A DNA stretch of 64,000 bases from Sphaerisporangium fuscum (GTDB lineage Bacteria > Actinomycetota > Actinomycetes > Streptosporangiales > Streptosporangiaceae). This document shows positions 1 to 8,506 of the stretch, piece after piece. Each line of letters begins with the position of its first letter. Positions within the stretch are counted from its first letter, which is position 1. Below the pieces are notes generated by a model. That model saw only the letters and a program-made list of their open reading frames with translations. It searched no databases and had not been told where the DNA came from. A program made the translations under genes and the position numbers. The DNA lies in contig NZ_JAHDTF010000002.1 of assembly GCF_018531465.1 (NCBI RefSeq), positions 310,001 to 374,000 of the forward strand, in the 5' to 3' direction.

Positions 1-645
1 AAGCTCGACCTTATCTTCGGATCTGACGAAAGAAGGTATTTTGTAGGGCTGTATCGCCGTATAAAGGCTCGACCTGGTGGGCCACTCTGGTTCGCGGACT
101 GGGCAGACCAGATCGAGCCATACGCGGTCACCCTCCGGTCCTGGGACCCTCTCCTGATTCCCGGCCTGCTGCAGACGGAGGCCTACGCCCGGCACATCTT
201 CAGCGCCGAGCCCAGGATCACCGCCAAAGAGGTGGAAGACCGAGTCCAGGCACGGATGCAGCGCCAGCAGATCCTGCAGAGGGATGATCCCCCTGCCCTC
301 TTGGTCATGATCGAGGAAAGTGTGCCACGTCGCCTGATCGGCGGCACCGACGTGATGAGAGAGCAGCTCGACCACCTACTGGAGATCGCTCAACGCCCCA
401 ATGTCTCCATACAGCTGGTCGACGCACGATGCATTCCTGGCATGCTAGGACCATTCATGATCGCCGAACTCCCCAATGGAGAGCCCGACACCGTCCAGGC
501 AGGCTCTTCTATCGACGGTCAGGTTTCTGACGATCCCGACCAAGTGGCGTCCATCTGGAACCGCTATGAAGCGATACGACTGTGGGCCTATCCTGAGCAC
601 GTATCCATCAAAATGATCAGGGAAGTGAGGCAGGAATGGACCTGA
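1..645 (+). CDS. XRE-family regulator, DUF5753 domain (5' partial)
   Basis: The reading frame is open from base 1, so the N-terminus (probably the helix-turn-helix) lies outside the window. The visible 214 residues contain the DUF5753 hallmark 'FADWADQIEPYA' followed by 'PGLLQTEAYAR' at about residues 35-65, which is the ligand/effector-type domain found C-terminal to HTH_31 domains in actinomycete regulators. The TGA overlaps the ATG region of the following DUF397 gene by 10 nt. The pairing of DUF5753 regulator and DUF397 protein is a common actinomycete regulatory module, often linked to developmental or antibiotic regulation. Target genes are not evident. Confidence 0.9.
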   Translation, partial: KLDLIFGSDERRYFVGLYRRIKARPGGPLWFADWADQIEPYAVTLRSWDPLLIPGLLQTEAYARHIFSAEPRITAKEVEDRVQARMQRQQILQRDDPPALLVMIEESVPRRLIGGTDVMREQLDHLLEIAQRPNVSIQLVDARCIPGMLGPFMIAELPNGEPDTVQAGSSIDGQVSDDPDQVASIWNRYEAIRLWAYPEHVSIKMIREVRQEWT

Positions 646-836
646 ACAGCGCTGCATGGCGGAAGTCCTCACACTCTGGTGGCGACGGAGCCCAGTGTGT
701 AGAAGTCGCCGTCAACCTGCCCCGGGCAGTAGCCGTACGAGACAGCAAGAACCCCGACGGCCCAGTTCTTTTCACCACTCCCACTCAATGGAAGAACTTC
801 ATCAGCAGCATCAAGAGGCAAAGCTTCAACTACTGA
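636..836 (+). CDS. DUF397 domain protein
   Basis: A 66-residue protein with the DUF397 pattern: 'WRKSSHSGGDGAQCVEVA' near residues 9-26, 'VAVRDSKNPDGPVL' in the middle and the terminal 'W..F' element. It starts inside the end of the preceding DUF5753 regulator, so the two are translationally coupled. DUF397 proteins are small partners of such XRE regulators; a biochemical role as inhibitor or co-regulator is known only for a few members, so function here is inference from family and linkage. Confidence 0.9.
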   Translation: MDLNSAAWRKSSHSGGDGAQCVEVAVNLPRAVAVRDSKNPDGPVLFTTPTQWKNFISSIKRQSFNY

Positions 837-1047
837 ACCACCAATACGACAACTAACGGACTTCACCCGGTCACCCGCCGTACAACGACGCCGAATTCGC
901 CGCACTCCACCCCACCGCGTCGGCGCCGTACGAGACGCCACCACAACGACGCCAAGGAGGCGGCGAGGGCTGCCGGTCGGACGGTGGTGGCGAGGGCTGC
1001 CGGTCGCACGGCAGGGGCCGTAGGGCGGGCGCCGCGTGGGTGGTGGT
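837..1047. other. Gene-free spacer with short direct repeats
   Basis: No convincing gene lies between the DUF397 gene and the convergent XRE-TPR gene. It holds two 23-bp near-identical direct repeats (962-984 and 989-1011, beginning GGCGAGGGCTGCCGGTCG, one mismatch) and two ACAACGACGCC copies. No clear terminator hairpin is seen. Confidence 0.6.
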
Positions 1048-2289
1048 CTATGTGGTGGGTTGTTGTGGCTGGGGCTCGCTGCCGGTGCGGGCCAGTGACT
1101 CGGCGGCGCGGCGCCAGATCTCCGCGGCCAGGTCGAAGTTGGCGCGCTCCTGCGCCTGCTCGGCCAGCGCTCGAAGGCCCTGCATGCCTTCGTCCTGCTT
1201 GCCGTCGAGCAGCAGGAGCTGGTTGCGCAGCACGTCCAAGCGGATCTGTTCCTGGTAGCCCAGGTGGTCGTGCGCGTTGGCGAGCTGGTCGAGCAGGGCG
1301 CGGGCCTCGTCGGTGTGCCCGGTGTGGAAGGCCAGGGCGGCGCGCAGCGCGAGCAGTTCCTGCTCGACCGTGGGAGTGCCGGCGAACGGCAGACACGCCT
1401 CGACCTCCTCGATATGGCGCGCCGCGGGTTCGGTATCGGGCGGGGTGAGGTTGAGGTTGAGGCGGGCGGCGACGATTCGCAGTCGCACCCACATGGCCGG
1501 GTCGAGGCGACCTTGGAGTTGCTTCAGGGCGTCGTCGACCAGCTTCAGCGCGACCTGGGGCTCGCCCTGCCGGAGCCGGACGCCGGCCACGGTCCACACC
1601 GCCTCCGCCAGGACCCTGCCGGCGGGCAGGCCCGTGACCAGGGTGAGGAGTTCGTCGGCGTGCTGCCGGGCCTCGGCCATCCGGCCCGCCTCGGCCAGCG
1701 AGGACACCAGCGCCAGGAGAGTGTCGGCCACGATGCGTGGCGGCAGGCCCTCGTCGACCGCCAGGCGGTAGGCGCCGATCGCGGTCTCGACCGCGGCCGG
1801 TACCTGGCCCGCCCCGCGTTGAGCGCGCGCCAGTCGCGCCCGTGCTCGGGCGCGCAACTCGGGCAGGCCGAGTTCTTCGGCGAGTGCCACCAATTCATCC
1901 AGGCAGGTGTGCTCCTCGGAGTGCTCCTCGTTGTGGCGTCGCCAGTCGGCGACTTGCCAGAGTGCTTGCCAGCGCAGCAGGGGGTCCTCGCCGCCCGCCG
2001 TACGCAGGGCTCGGGCCAGCAGCTCGCCCGCCTCGTTCACGTCGAGTCCGACGGTGGTGGCCAGGCTGCGCGCCAGGGACCAGCCCGGCGGTTCGGCCAG
2101 GTCTTCGGGGGCGACGCCGAGTTGGCGGGCCAGGTGGGCCACGGCCTCCTCGGTGGGGGGCCGGGCCCCGGACTCCAGGCGGGAGAGGTATCCGGTGGAC
2201 ATGCCCTCGCCCGCGAGCTCGGCCTGGGTCAGGCCGCGTTCGGTCCTCAGCTGTTTGAGCCGACGGCCGAAGGCTGGCTGCGTCAACAT
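1048..2289 (-). CDS. XRE-family HTH regulator with C-terminal TPR region
   Basis: A 413-residue protein. Residues 5-60 form an XRE helix-turn-helix ('RLKQLRTERGLTQAELA', then 'STGYLSRLESGARPPTEEAV'). The rest is helical and TPR-like, with repeated A/L-rich units, resembling ligand- or peptide-sensing HTH-TPR regulators. It is transcribed away from the FAD monooxygenase at 2481. The shared 190-bp spacer carries two 18-bp palindromes that overlap the -35 elements of both putative promoters, so I infer that this protein autoregulates and controls the monooxygenase. The effector is unknown. Confidence 0.85.
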   Translation of the reverse strand: MLTQPAFGRRLKQLRTERGLTQAELAGEGMSTGYLSRLESGARPPTEEAVAHLARQLGVAPEDLAEPPGWSLARSLATTVGLDVNEAGELLARALRTAGGEDPLLRWQALWQVADWRRHNEEHSEEHTCLDELVALAEELGLPELRARARARLARAQRGAGQVPAAVETAIGAYRLAVDEGLPPRIVADTLLALVSSLAEAGRMAEARQHADELLTLVTGLPAGRVLAEAVWTVAGVRLRQGEPQVALKLVDDALKQLQGRLDPAMWVRLRIVAARLNLNLTPPDTEPAARHIEEVEACLPFAGTPTVEQELLALRAALAFHTGHTDEARALLDQLANAHDHLGYQEQIRLDVLRNQLLLLDGKQDEGMQGLRALAEQAQERANFDLAAEIWRRAAESLARTGSEPQPQQPTT

Positions 2290-2343
2290 CTGTCGTCTCC
2301 TTGTCAGGTCGGAGGGCGGGCCGACCGACCTCTGCCGCAGTTC

Positions 2344-2372
2344 ATGCTAGCTCTCTGACAGAGCTCTGGCAA
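2344..2372 (-). promoter_or_regulatory. Putative promoter of the XRE-TPR gene
   Basis: On the minus strand, TTGCCA (2372-2367) is followed by exactly 17 bp and TAGCAT (2349-2344), a good sigma70-like promoter about 50 bp upstream of the ATG. The -35 hexamer forms one arm of the palindrome at 2366-2383. Confidence 0.55.
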
Positions 2373-2383
2373 TTTGTTGCCAG
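2366..2383. promoter_or_regulatory. 18-bp palindromic operator 1 (CTGGCAA-N4-TTGCCAG)
   Basis: Perfect 7-bp inverted repeat CTGGCAA / TTGCCAG with a 4-bp spacer. Its left arm coincides with the -35 of the minus-strand promoter. Same TTGCCA/TGGCAA half-site as operator 2. Confidence 0.65.
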
Positions 2384-2443
2384 ATGCTTAGGTCAATCAG
2401 ACCAGCCAACTCACACGTTGATGGCAAGACTTGAGGAAAGTTC

Positions 2444-2461
2444 TTGCCAAACCATTGGCAA
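2444..2461. promoter_or_regulatory. 18-bp palindromic operator 2 (TTGCCAA-N4-TTGGCAA)
   Basis: Perfect 7-bp inverted repeat TTGCCAA / TTGGCAA, 4-bp spacer, immediately upstream of the monooxygenase. A further lone TGGCAA half-site lies at 2422-2427, giving five half-sites in the spacer. The left arm is the putative -35 of the plus-strand promoter. Confidence 0.65.
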
Positions 2462-2473
2462 TGTCGTTACGGT
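2444..2473 (+). promoter_or_regulatory. Putative leaderless promoter of the FAD monooxygenase
   Basis: TTGCCA (2444-2449), 18-bp spacer, TACGGT (2468-2473). The expected transcription start falls at or next to the ATG at 2481, which has no Shine-Dalgarno sequence, so the transcript may be leaderless. Confidence 0.45.
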
Positions 2474-2480
2474 GTTTGGC

Positions 2481-3695
2481 ATGACGAACTCACGGCGACT
2501 CGCCAACCGCACCGTTCTGATCTCCGGCGCCAGCGTGGCCGGCCCCGCTCTGGCCTACTGGCTGCGCCGCTACGGATTCACCCCCACCGTCGTCGAGCTG
2601 GCGCCCGCGCTGCGCGAGGGCGGCTACAAGGTCGACCTGCGCGGCGTGGCCATGCAGGTCGTCGAGCGGATGGGAATGCTGGGGGCCGTACGGCGGGCGA
2701 GTACCGCCATCCGCGGCGGCTCGTGGGTCGCCAAGAACGGCAAGCCGCTGGCCAACCTGGGTCCCGACCTCATCGGCATGCGCGCTCCCGGCGACGACGA
2801 GGTGATGCGTGGCGACCTCGCCCAGCTCCTCCACGAAGCGACACGCGACAGCTGCGAGTACCTGTTCGGCGACACCATCACCGCGCTCCACGAAGGCCCC
2901 GACGGCGTCGACGTCACCTTCCGCCACGCCCCGCCCCGCCGCTTCGACCTCGTCATCGGCGCCGACGGCCTGCACTCGACCGTGCGGCGTCTGGCCTTCG
3001 GCCCGGAGGAGCGCTACGTCCATCCCCTCGGGATGCACGCGGCCGTCTTCACCGTCCCCAACCACCTCGGACTCGACCACTGGGAACTGCTCTATCCGAC
3101 GCCCGGCAAGGTGGTGAACGTCTACGCCACCCGGCCCGACACCGCGAAGGCTCAGTTCGTCTTCCCGAGCCCCGCCGTCCTGCCCGACCGCTTCGACAGG
3201 GCCGCCCAGCAGCGCGTACTGACCGAGGCGTTCGCCGGCGTCGGATGGGAGAGCGGCACGCTGCTGCGGGCCATGCCGCACTCGCCGGACTTCTACTTCA
3301 CGCCGGTCAGCCAGGTCCGCATGGACGACTGGTCCACCGGCCGGATCGCCCTGGTCGGCGACGCCGCCTACAGCCCGTCCCCGCTGTCCGGGCAGGGCAC
3401 CAGCCTCGCGCTGGTGGGCGCGTACGTGCTGGCCGGCGAACTGAGCGCGGCAGCGGGCGACCATCGTGCGGCTTACGCCGGATACCGGGAAGCGATGCGC
3501 GAGTACGTGGATGTGAACGTGACGCTCGGCGCGAGCAACGCCGCGCAGATGGTCGCGGGCAGCCCGATGCAGATCAAGATGCAGACCACGATGATGCGGC
3601 TGGTCAGCCACCTGCCGTGGAAGGACCTGGCGATGCGGCCGATCATGAAGCCGCTCAACGAGGCCGCCAACGCGCTCACGCTCGCGGCGTACTGA
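2481..3695 (+). CDS. FAD-dependent aromatic-type monooxygenase
   Basis: A 404-residue group A flavoprotein monooxygenase. The N-terminal dinucleotide-binding motif is 'ISGASVAGPALAYWL' (residues about 14-28). The DG motif 'VIGADGLHSTVRR' is near residue 160. The GD motif 'ALVGDAAYSPSPLSGQG' is near residues 290-306, followed by a C-terminal helical part. These enzymes use NAD(P)H and O2 to hydroxylate aromatic or polycyclic substrates, and some inactivate antibiotics. I chose ATG 2481 because it gives the usual length and places the FAD motif near the N-terminus; there is no Shine-Dalgarno. The divergent XRE-TPR gene and shared palindromes suggest inducible expression. Substrate unknown. Confidence 0.88.
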   Translation: MTNSRRLANRTVLISGASVAGPALAYWLRRYGFTPTVVELAPALREGGYKVDLRGVAMQVVERMGMLGAVRRASTAIRGGSWVAKNGKPLANLGPDLIGMRAPGDDEVMRGDLAQLLHEATRDSCEYLFGDTITALHEGPDGVDVTFRHAPPRRFDLVIGADGLHSTVRRLAFGPEERYVHPLGMHAAVFTVPNHLGLDHWELLYPTPGKVVNVYATRPDTAKAQFVFPSPAVLPDRFDRAAQQRVLTEAFAGVGWESGTLLRAMPHSPDFYFTPVSQVRMDDWSTGRIALVGDAAYSPSPLSGQGTSLALVGAYVLAGELSAAAGDHRAAYAGYREAMREYVDVNVTLGASNAAQMVAGSPMQIKMQTTMMRLVSHLPWKDLAMRPIMKPLNEAANALTLAAY

Positions 3696-3785
3696 ACCCG
3701 TCCTTCGCTTCGGCTTCCTCTGGACGAACAAAGTGCGCCAGAGGTCCGTCCAACCTCACATCAGCCGATCCATGGGGAGGACGAA

Positions 3786-4868
3786 ATGGCCGAAGCGGGG
3801 ACGCCAGGGGTGAGGTCCGTCAGCAGACGGATCGTGGTGGGGTTGGTAGTGGCAGGGGTGGTGGTCCCGGTCGCGGCGCAGGCCGCGGAAGCGAGCGGAA
3901 CCCCGCTGACGACGACGGCGCGGCACGGAAGTACACCGGCCGCCGAGTCGGGCGGCGCCGGGCGGGCGATTCCGCTGGTGGGGACCGTGGGGACGGTCAG
4001 GGAAGAGAAGGGGGCGGCACACCTCGCCTCGTACGTCCTGGAGAGCGACGGCGGGAACGACCACGTCGCCTACCTCCGCTCGGGCGACCGCTTCGTCAGG
4101 ACGCCCTACCGCGAGGCGGTGGTCTCGCCGGATGGACGGTGGGTGGCCGGTGTCCCGGGCCACCTGAGATACCGACCGGCCGACGAGATCGTCCTGATCG
4201 ACAGGACGGGGAACAGGAAGTACACGGTTCGCACGCCACGCGGCGTCGCCGCGCCGCAGTGGTCGCCGGACGGGAAGCGGGTGCTGCTGACCGCCTACAA
4301 GAGCACGAAGACGGTCGGATTCATCACGATCGACGTCGCACATCGCGTACCCGCACTCAGCGAGACGGGAAAGCCCAGGCCGGCGCAGCAAATCGGAGCG
4401 GACGGCCGTTTCTTCTGGAACGGCGACGGCAGCGGTGTGATGCGATCCGAAGAGGACGGCAGCATCGCGCTGTACGGCCTGACCGGCCGGCGCACCCGGC
4501 TCTACAAGAGGGCCGGAACCGTCGAGGAGTGGAACTCTCCTCCTTCGCTCTTCTCCCCGTCGGGCAGGACCTTCGCCACCTACCTGGACGACGGCACCGG
4601 CAAGGACCGGGAGATCGGAGTCGTGGACGCCTCGACGGGACGCGTCGTGCACCGGGTGCGAGGCGGGTTCACCGGGTTCTTCGGCTGGTACGGCGACGAC
4701 CGGCTCATCGTGCGATACGAGGGGAAAGGCGAGCCTCGGCCGGTCGCCTTCCGGTATCTGGACCTCGCAGGAAAGGCACGAGGCACGCTCGTGAAGGAGA
4801 AACTCGTCCTCGGCCCGGGCAACGCCGATTTCACAGCGCAGATCACCCGGCTGCAGTTCATGAGGTGA
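3786..4868 (+). CDS. Secreted WD40/TolB-like beta-propeller protein
   Basis: A 360-residue protein with a signal peptide (RR near residues 14-15, then hydrophobic 'IVVGLVVAGVVVPVAAQA'). The mature part has propeller-blade signatures: 'VVSPDGRWVAG', 'PQWSPDGKRVLLTAY' and 'LFSPSGRTFATYLDDG'. Such TolB-like folds usually bind other proteins or act as scaffolds, and no catalytic motif is visible. GGGGAGG (about 3774-3780) supports the ATG. It follows the monooxygenase by 90 bp, and co-transcription is possible. Specific function not recognised. Confidence 0.7.
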   Translation: MAEAGTPGVRSVSRRIVVGLVVAGVVVPVAAQAAEASGTPLTTTARHGSTPAAESGGAGRAIPLVGTVGTVREEKGAAHLASYVLESDGGNDHVAYLRSGDRFVRTPYREAVVSPDGRWVAGVPGHLRYRPADEIVLIDRTGNRKYTVRTPRGVAAPQWSPDGKRVLLTAYKSTKTVGFITIDVAHRVPALSETGKPRPAQQIGADGRFFWNGDGSGVMRSEEDGSIALYGLTGRRTRLYKRAGTVEEWNSPPSLFSPSGRTFATYLDDGTGKDREIGVVDASTGRVVHRVRGGFTGFFGWYGDDRLIVRYEGKGEPRPVAFRYLDLAGKARGTLVKEKLVLGPGNADFTAQITRLQFMR

Positions 4869-4881
4869 GCGCCGAGCCCCG

Positions 4882-6018
4882 TCACGCCAGAAGTACTCGA
4901 ACCTGGGTGTCGGGCAGGAAGGTCCACCAGCGGTCGTAGCGGCGGTACGGGTGGGGTTGGCGGGCGGCCAGGAGGGCCGCCAGCGAGCGGGCCTCCGCGG
5001 CGAGCCCTTCCCACACCTCGGCCGGCAGCGGGTGGAAGGCGGCCGCTTCGATCCCGCCGTCGACCGGGCGCCACACGCCGGCGACGTACCCGTCGACCAG
5101 GAGGGTCGGCAGCACGTCGCCGTTCGACCTGATCACGAGCTTGCGGTAGTCCGGCGGGATGACGCGGGCGCGGTCGGCGTAGGCCAGCAGGATGCTGTCC
5201 CACATGGCCATCAGCCTGGGTGGGGCCGGCGTGTCTCCGGCCGGGCGCGGTGCGCCGGGGACGTCGTACAGCTCCGTGCCGCCGGGTCCTTCCAACCGCT
5301 CCAGCACGCCGGACAGAGCGGCCAGGGCGTCCCGGGCCCTGCCCCGCGGGACCAGGGCGAACTGCGCCAGGTCCGCCGCCGACCCCGGACCGAAACCCTC
5401 CAGATAGCGCTGGGCCAGTGCTTGCAGGTGCTTGTCGGCGATCTCCCTGCCGCCGGACGCCGGCATCCCCGCCGCGACGTAGGAGTTCCGCGAGCCGAAC
5501 GACCATGGCCCGCCCGTGGGGGCGTGCCGCAGAGGCGCGAACGACCGCACCGCCCACCACACACCTTCCGGGGGGATCCCGAGCCGCTCGGCGATCCATG
5601 CCTGGAGTTCACCGGACGTACGGGGGCGGGCGGCGAATTCCAGCAGGTCAGGGACCAACGCGTCGGCGTCGGCCGCGGAGAGCCCGCTGGAGGTGAAGCG
5701 ACGGTCGCCGAGCCTTGCGCCCCGCAGCGTCGGCAGCATGGCGGCCTGCATGGCCGGATGGTCGTCCGCGTGCACCGCGTGCAACGTGATCCGCATCAGC
5801 GTCGCCTTGACCAGCGTCCCCTCGGTGAAGGCGACGTCGAGGCCGGCCGGGTCGAAGTCGGTGAGACGGTTCCACAACGCGATGTACGGCGAGGCGGCCT
5901 GCTGCGCCTGCAGGGCGACGATCCGCCTGGCCGCCTCGACGACGTCGAGCCGCTGCCGTCCCAGGAGCAACTGCCGGGCGAGGGTGGCGCGGTTGAGCTC
6001 CTGTGCGGTGATCTTCAT
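4882..6018 (-). CDS. HTH_42/AlkZ-like winged-helix protein, putative DNA glycosylase
   Basis: A 378-residue protein of the winged-helix 'DNA-binding domain-containing' family (HTH_42), to which AlkZ and YcaQ/AlkX glycosylases belong. The N-terminal 'RIVALQAQQAASPY' puts Q37-A-Q39 at what I recall as the position of the QxQ catalytic motif of AlkZ, the azinomycin self-resistance glycosylase that unhooks bulky alkyl adducts and crosslinks. 'TRITLH'-like and 'LLVDGYVAGVWRP' stretches also fit the family. It is monocistronic and converges on the beta-propeller gene. Role as DNA repair or resistance enzyme is inference; many family members have unknown substrates. Confidence 0.75.
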   Translation of the reverse strand: MKITAQELNRATLARQLLLGRQRLDVVEAARRIVALQAQQAASPYIALWNRLTDFDPAGLDVAFTEGTLVKATLMRITLHAVHADDHPAMQAAMLPTLRGARLGDRRFTSSGLSAADADALVPDLLEFAARPRTSGELQAWIAERLGIPPEGVWWAVRSFAPLRHAPTGGPWSFGSRNSYVAAGMPASGGREIADKHLQALAQRYLEGFGPGSAADLAQFALVPRGRARDALAALSGVLERLEGPGGTELYDVPGAPRPAGDTPAPPRLMAMWDSILLAYADRARVIPPDYRKLVIRSNGDVLPTLLVDGYVAGVWRPVDGGIEAAAFHPLPAEVWEGLAAEARSLAALLAARQPHPYRRYDRWWTFLPDTQVRVLLA

Positions 6019-6157
6019 GACGACTCGGAGCTCTCCTTCTCTGCGGATCCGCCCGGACGGTTGTCGGCGGTTCCCTGCCGGAACCTACACCGTCGCGAAC
6101 CGGATCGATGATCGCTCCGGGGCGGTCAGATGTGCGGAGATCCGTCAGGATAGGGCC

Positions 6158-6562
6158 GTGACCGAAGAATCGAAGATGTCCGACCCCCGTGACGAACCCG
6201 CTCCCCTGCTGCCATCGGTAGGGATGCTCGCCGGATCCGCAGCGTTGATCATGCTGATGACCTGGTTGTTCGGCGAGCCGGAGGGGAGCTCGGTCAAGTG
6301 GTTGCTCTTCGGCCCCGTCCTCCTGCTGTTCTACGAGGTGGCGGTGAACGAGGTGTGGTGGCGCCGCTGGTGGGGCGCCATCCCGGGGGCCGTGATCGGG
6401 CTGGTGGTCCACTTCGAGGGCCGCCCCACCCTGAGCGACCTGATCGGCCCCACCTGGGCCGGCCCCGTGGCGTACGTCCTCGCCTGGGCCGCCTTCGGCC
6501 TCGTCTTCGCCCTCGCCAGCCGCGTCCCCGTGGGAACCCGGACCGGAACGGGTGACGGCTGA
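6158..6562 (+). CDS. Small membrane protein, unknown
   Basis: A 134-residue protein starting with GTG (AGGA 6 nt upstream); ATG 6176 is an alternative. Three to four hydrophobic segments are visible: 'VGMLAGSAALIMLMTWLF', 'WLLFGPVLLLFYEVAVNEV', 'GAIPGAVIGLVVHF', 'VAYVLAWAAFGLVFALA'. It is divergent from the AlkZ-like gene and separated from the convergent esterase by a strong hairpin. No family recognised. Confidence 0.6.
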   Translation: MTEESKMSDPRDEPAPLLPSVGMLAGSAALIMLMTWLFGEPEGSSVKWLLFGPVLLLFYEVAVNEVWWRRWWGAIPGAVIGLVVHFEGRPTLSDLIGPTWAGPVAYVLAWAAFGLVFALASRVPVGTRTGTGDG

Positions 6563-6643
6563 GGCCGCTGCCGTACAGGCCCGGCAAGCTCGACCTGGAC
6601 GTCGACACCGACGGCTGGGACCCGCGAGACTGACGCCGCGTCC

Positions 6644-6678
6644 GAGGGTCCGGGCCCGTCCTGTGGGCTCGGACCCTC
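6644..6678. terminator. Bidirectional hairpin terminator
   Basis: A 14-bp stem with one mismatch (GAGGGTCCGGGCCC / GGGCTCGGACCCTC) and a 7-nt loop, placed between two convergent genes. Confidence 0.7.
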
Positions 6679-6693
6679 CTGGCCGCCCGAGGG

Positions 6694-7902
6694 TCAGCGG
6701 GATGTGGGGGCCGGGCGGTGGGAGACCGGCAGGGGGCGGCCCAGTTCGGAGAAGAGCCACTTGATGGCCCGCGGCAGCATCGAGCTCCACACCCCGTAGT
6801 TGTGGCCGCCGGTGGGGAGGATCGAGGAGAACACCTGGGTCGGCGCCTGGGCGACCTTGCGCAGCCGCATGACGTCGACCGCGGTGTTGGTGTCCTGGCG
6901 GGTGCCCATGACCAGCAGCGACACCTTGGGCCGGTGCTTGCGCAGCACCTGCAGCAGGTCGTTGGCCTTCAGCAGCTCGGGCGAGCTGGTGACGGCCTGC
7001 GCGGTCGGGGTGAAGTACCCCGACAGGCTGACCGCGGCGGCGTAGTCGCGCGGGTGCTGGACGGCGAGCTTGGTGGCGCAGAAGCCGCCCTCGGAGTAGC
7101 CCATCGCCGCCCACCCGGCCCCGTCCCTGCGGGCGCGGAAGTTGGAGGTCACCATGTCGCGGACGTCCTTGGCCGCCCAGGTCTCGGCCGGGGGGCCGCC
7201 GGGGATGTCGGTGCAGTCGGTGTCGAGGCCCGGGGCCAGCTGCATGCTGGGGGCCACGAGGATGGCCGGGTGCGCGTTGCCCTTGGCCATCTCCTGCCGC
7301 AGGAGCCCGGTGATGTTGAGCAGCGTGAACCAGTTGTGCACGGGGCCGGGGTAGCCGGGCAGCAGCTCGACCACCGGGAACTGCTTGTCCTTGTAGGCCG
7401 GGTCGTCGTACTGCGGCGGGAGCCAGACGTACACCTGGGCCTTGACGTCGGTCTTCGGCCCGAGGTAGTTGATCATCCGCACGCCGTCCTGCCCGAAGGC
7501 GGTGAACTTCAACCCCGTCTTCGACGGCGTCCCGTGCGTGCCCTGCTTGTCGGGGCCGTTCAGCGGCGTGAGCGCGGAGCCGCCGTCGTCCCCGGCGGCG
7601 GCGCCCGTCAGGTCGTCCCAGCTCGCATAGAACTGGTACTGGTTGTTGACGACGACCCCGACGGTGAGCACCGCGCAGACCTGGCAGGCGAGCACGAGAA
7701 CGGCCCGCTGCACCGCCTGTGACGCACGCGGCCCACGTAGTCTCCCCCCGAACCACACGGCGGCGACCGTCACGACGACCGTGAGCGCGATCGCGCCCAC
7801 CATCAGCGGTACCCCGAGAAGGCTCACCACGGCCCCCCACTGTTCCCCGGTCGAACCCAGCTGAAGATTCGCTGGGAGGGACGCTACTACAGCCGGTGTC
7901 AC
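6694..7902 (-). CDS. Membrane-anchored alpha/beta-hydrolase esterase
   Basis: A 402-residue protein with two N-terminal hydrophobic segments (about residues 24-50 and 67-87) and an extracytoplasmic esterase-D/mycolyltransferase-like alpha/beta-hydrolase domain. The nucleophile elbow is 'GYSEGGFCATKLA' (Ser near 268), preceded by 'FPVVELLPGYPGPVHNWF', and a late His lies in 'PTGGHNYGVWSSMLP'. Family members hydrolyse or transfer acyl esters; the substrate is unknown. It is monocistronic, with a terminator shared with the convergent membrane gene. Confidence 0.82.
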   Translation of the reverse strand: MTPAVVASLPANLQLGSTGEQWGAVVSLLGVPLMVGAIALTVVVTVAAVWFGGRLRGPRASQAVQRAVLVLACQVCAVLTVGVVVNNQYQFYASWDDLTGAAAGDDGGSALTPLNGPDKQGTHGTPSKTGLKFTAFGQDGVRMINYLGPKTDVKAQVYVWLPPQYDDPAYKDKQFPVVELLPGYPGPVHNWFTLLNITGLLRQEMAKGNAHPAILVAPSMQLAPGLDTDCTDIPGGPPAETWAAKDVRDMVTSNFRARRDGAGWAAMGYSEGGFCATKLAVQHPRDYAAAVSLSGYFTPTAQAVTSSPELLKANDLLQVLRKHRPKVSLLVMGTRQDTNTAVDVMRLRKVAQAPTQVFSSILPTGGHNYGVWSSMLPRAIKWLFSELGRPLPVSHRPAPTSR

Positions 7903-8506
7903 GTCCTGCTAAGTTCCGGGGCCGTGTGACGGCAAGAGCGGCGGATGTCCACTTACCAGGAGCTACGCCGGTTCACGCCATGAACACGCCGCTGGTACGG
8001 CTGCTGTGACAACTCACACCAGACCCGAACAAATAGATAGTCAGGATGGCAACATCTGCCAACACCGATGCCGGACACCGCATGTGGGGGCGTGGGTCTT
8101 GAAAGTACGCCGCATAATGACCAATATGGACTGATCTTAGGTGGTACCGGTCCAGATTGGGGCTCTTCTGGCGACCTACATCAAACTCCATCGTTCCCCC
8201 GTGCTGTGTTTCGGCGCCACCACCGTCATCCGGCCGCCCATCATCTTCCCGGCCTCGAAACCGGGCCCATTTCAAACATATTCGAAATGTGAACATTCTC
8301 CCCCAGGTACGTCACCGGACCGGAAGAAAACACAGGCACGGCGACACGTCACAAGCGACGTCGCCATCCGATCATCGGCGGAGGCCGGAGCCACGCCCGC
8401 CACCCGGCTCGTACCCGAGAGCCACACACCAGAACGGTTACCGCCGCCTTCCCGCTGCGGCTGAAGATCAAGCGAATCGGCTCAGCTTTATCAGTAGGGG
8501 TGGGAG
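7903..8506. other. 604-bp gene-free region upstream of the SARP gene
   Basis: No open frame here looks like a gene. The composition is less GC-rich than the flanks (for example around 8020-8300), as expected for a regulatory region. TTGAAA at 8099-8104 followed by CAATAT (8121-8126, 16-bp spacer) is a weak promoter candidate. The three-heptamer SARP motif of the cluster promoters was not found here, so autoregulation by the SARP is not supported. Confidence 0.5.

Noticed and set aside
2444..4939. A very long open frame overlapping the FAD monooxygenase and beta-propeller genes
   Set aside because: It is an Arg/Pro/Gly-rich shadow frame of two genes with clear domains; no ribosome site or family resemblance.
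6562..6630. Protein-like stretch ending in L-D-V-D-T-D-G-W-D-P-R-D after the small membrane protein
   Set aside because: It reads well but has a stop just upstream at 6553 and no start codon; too short to call a pseudogene.
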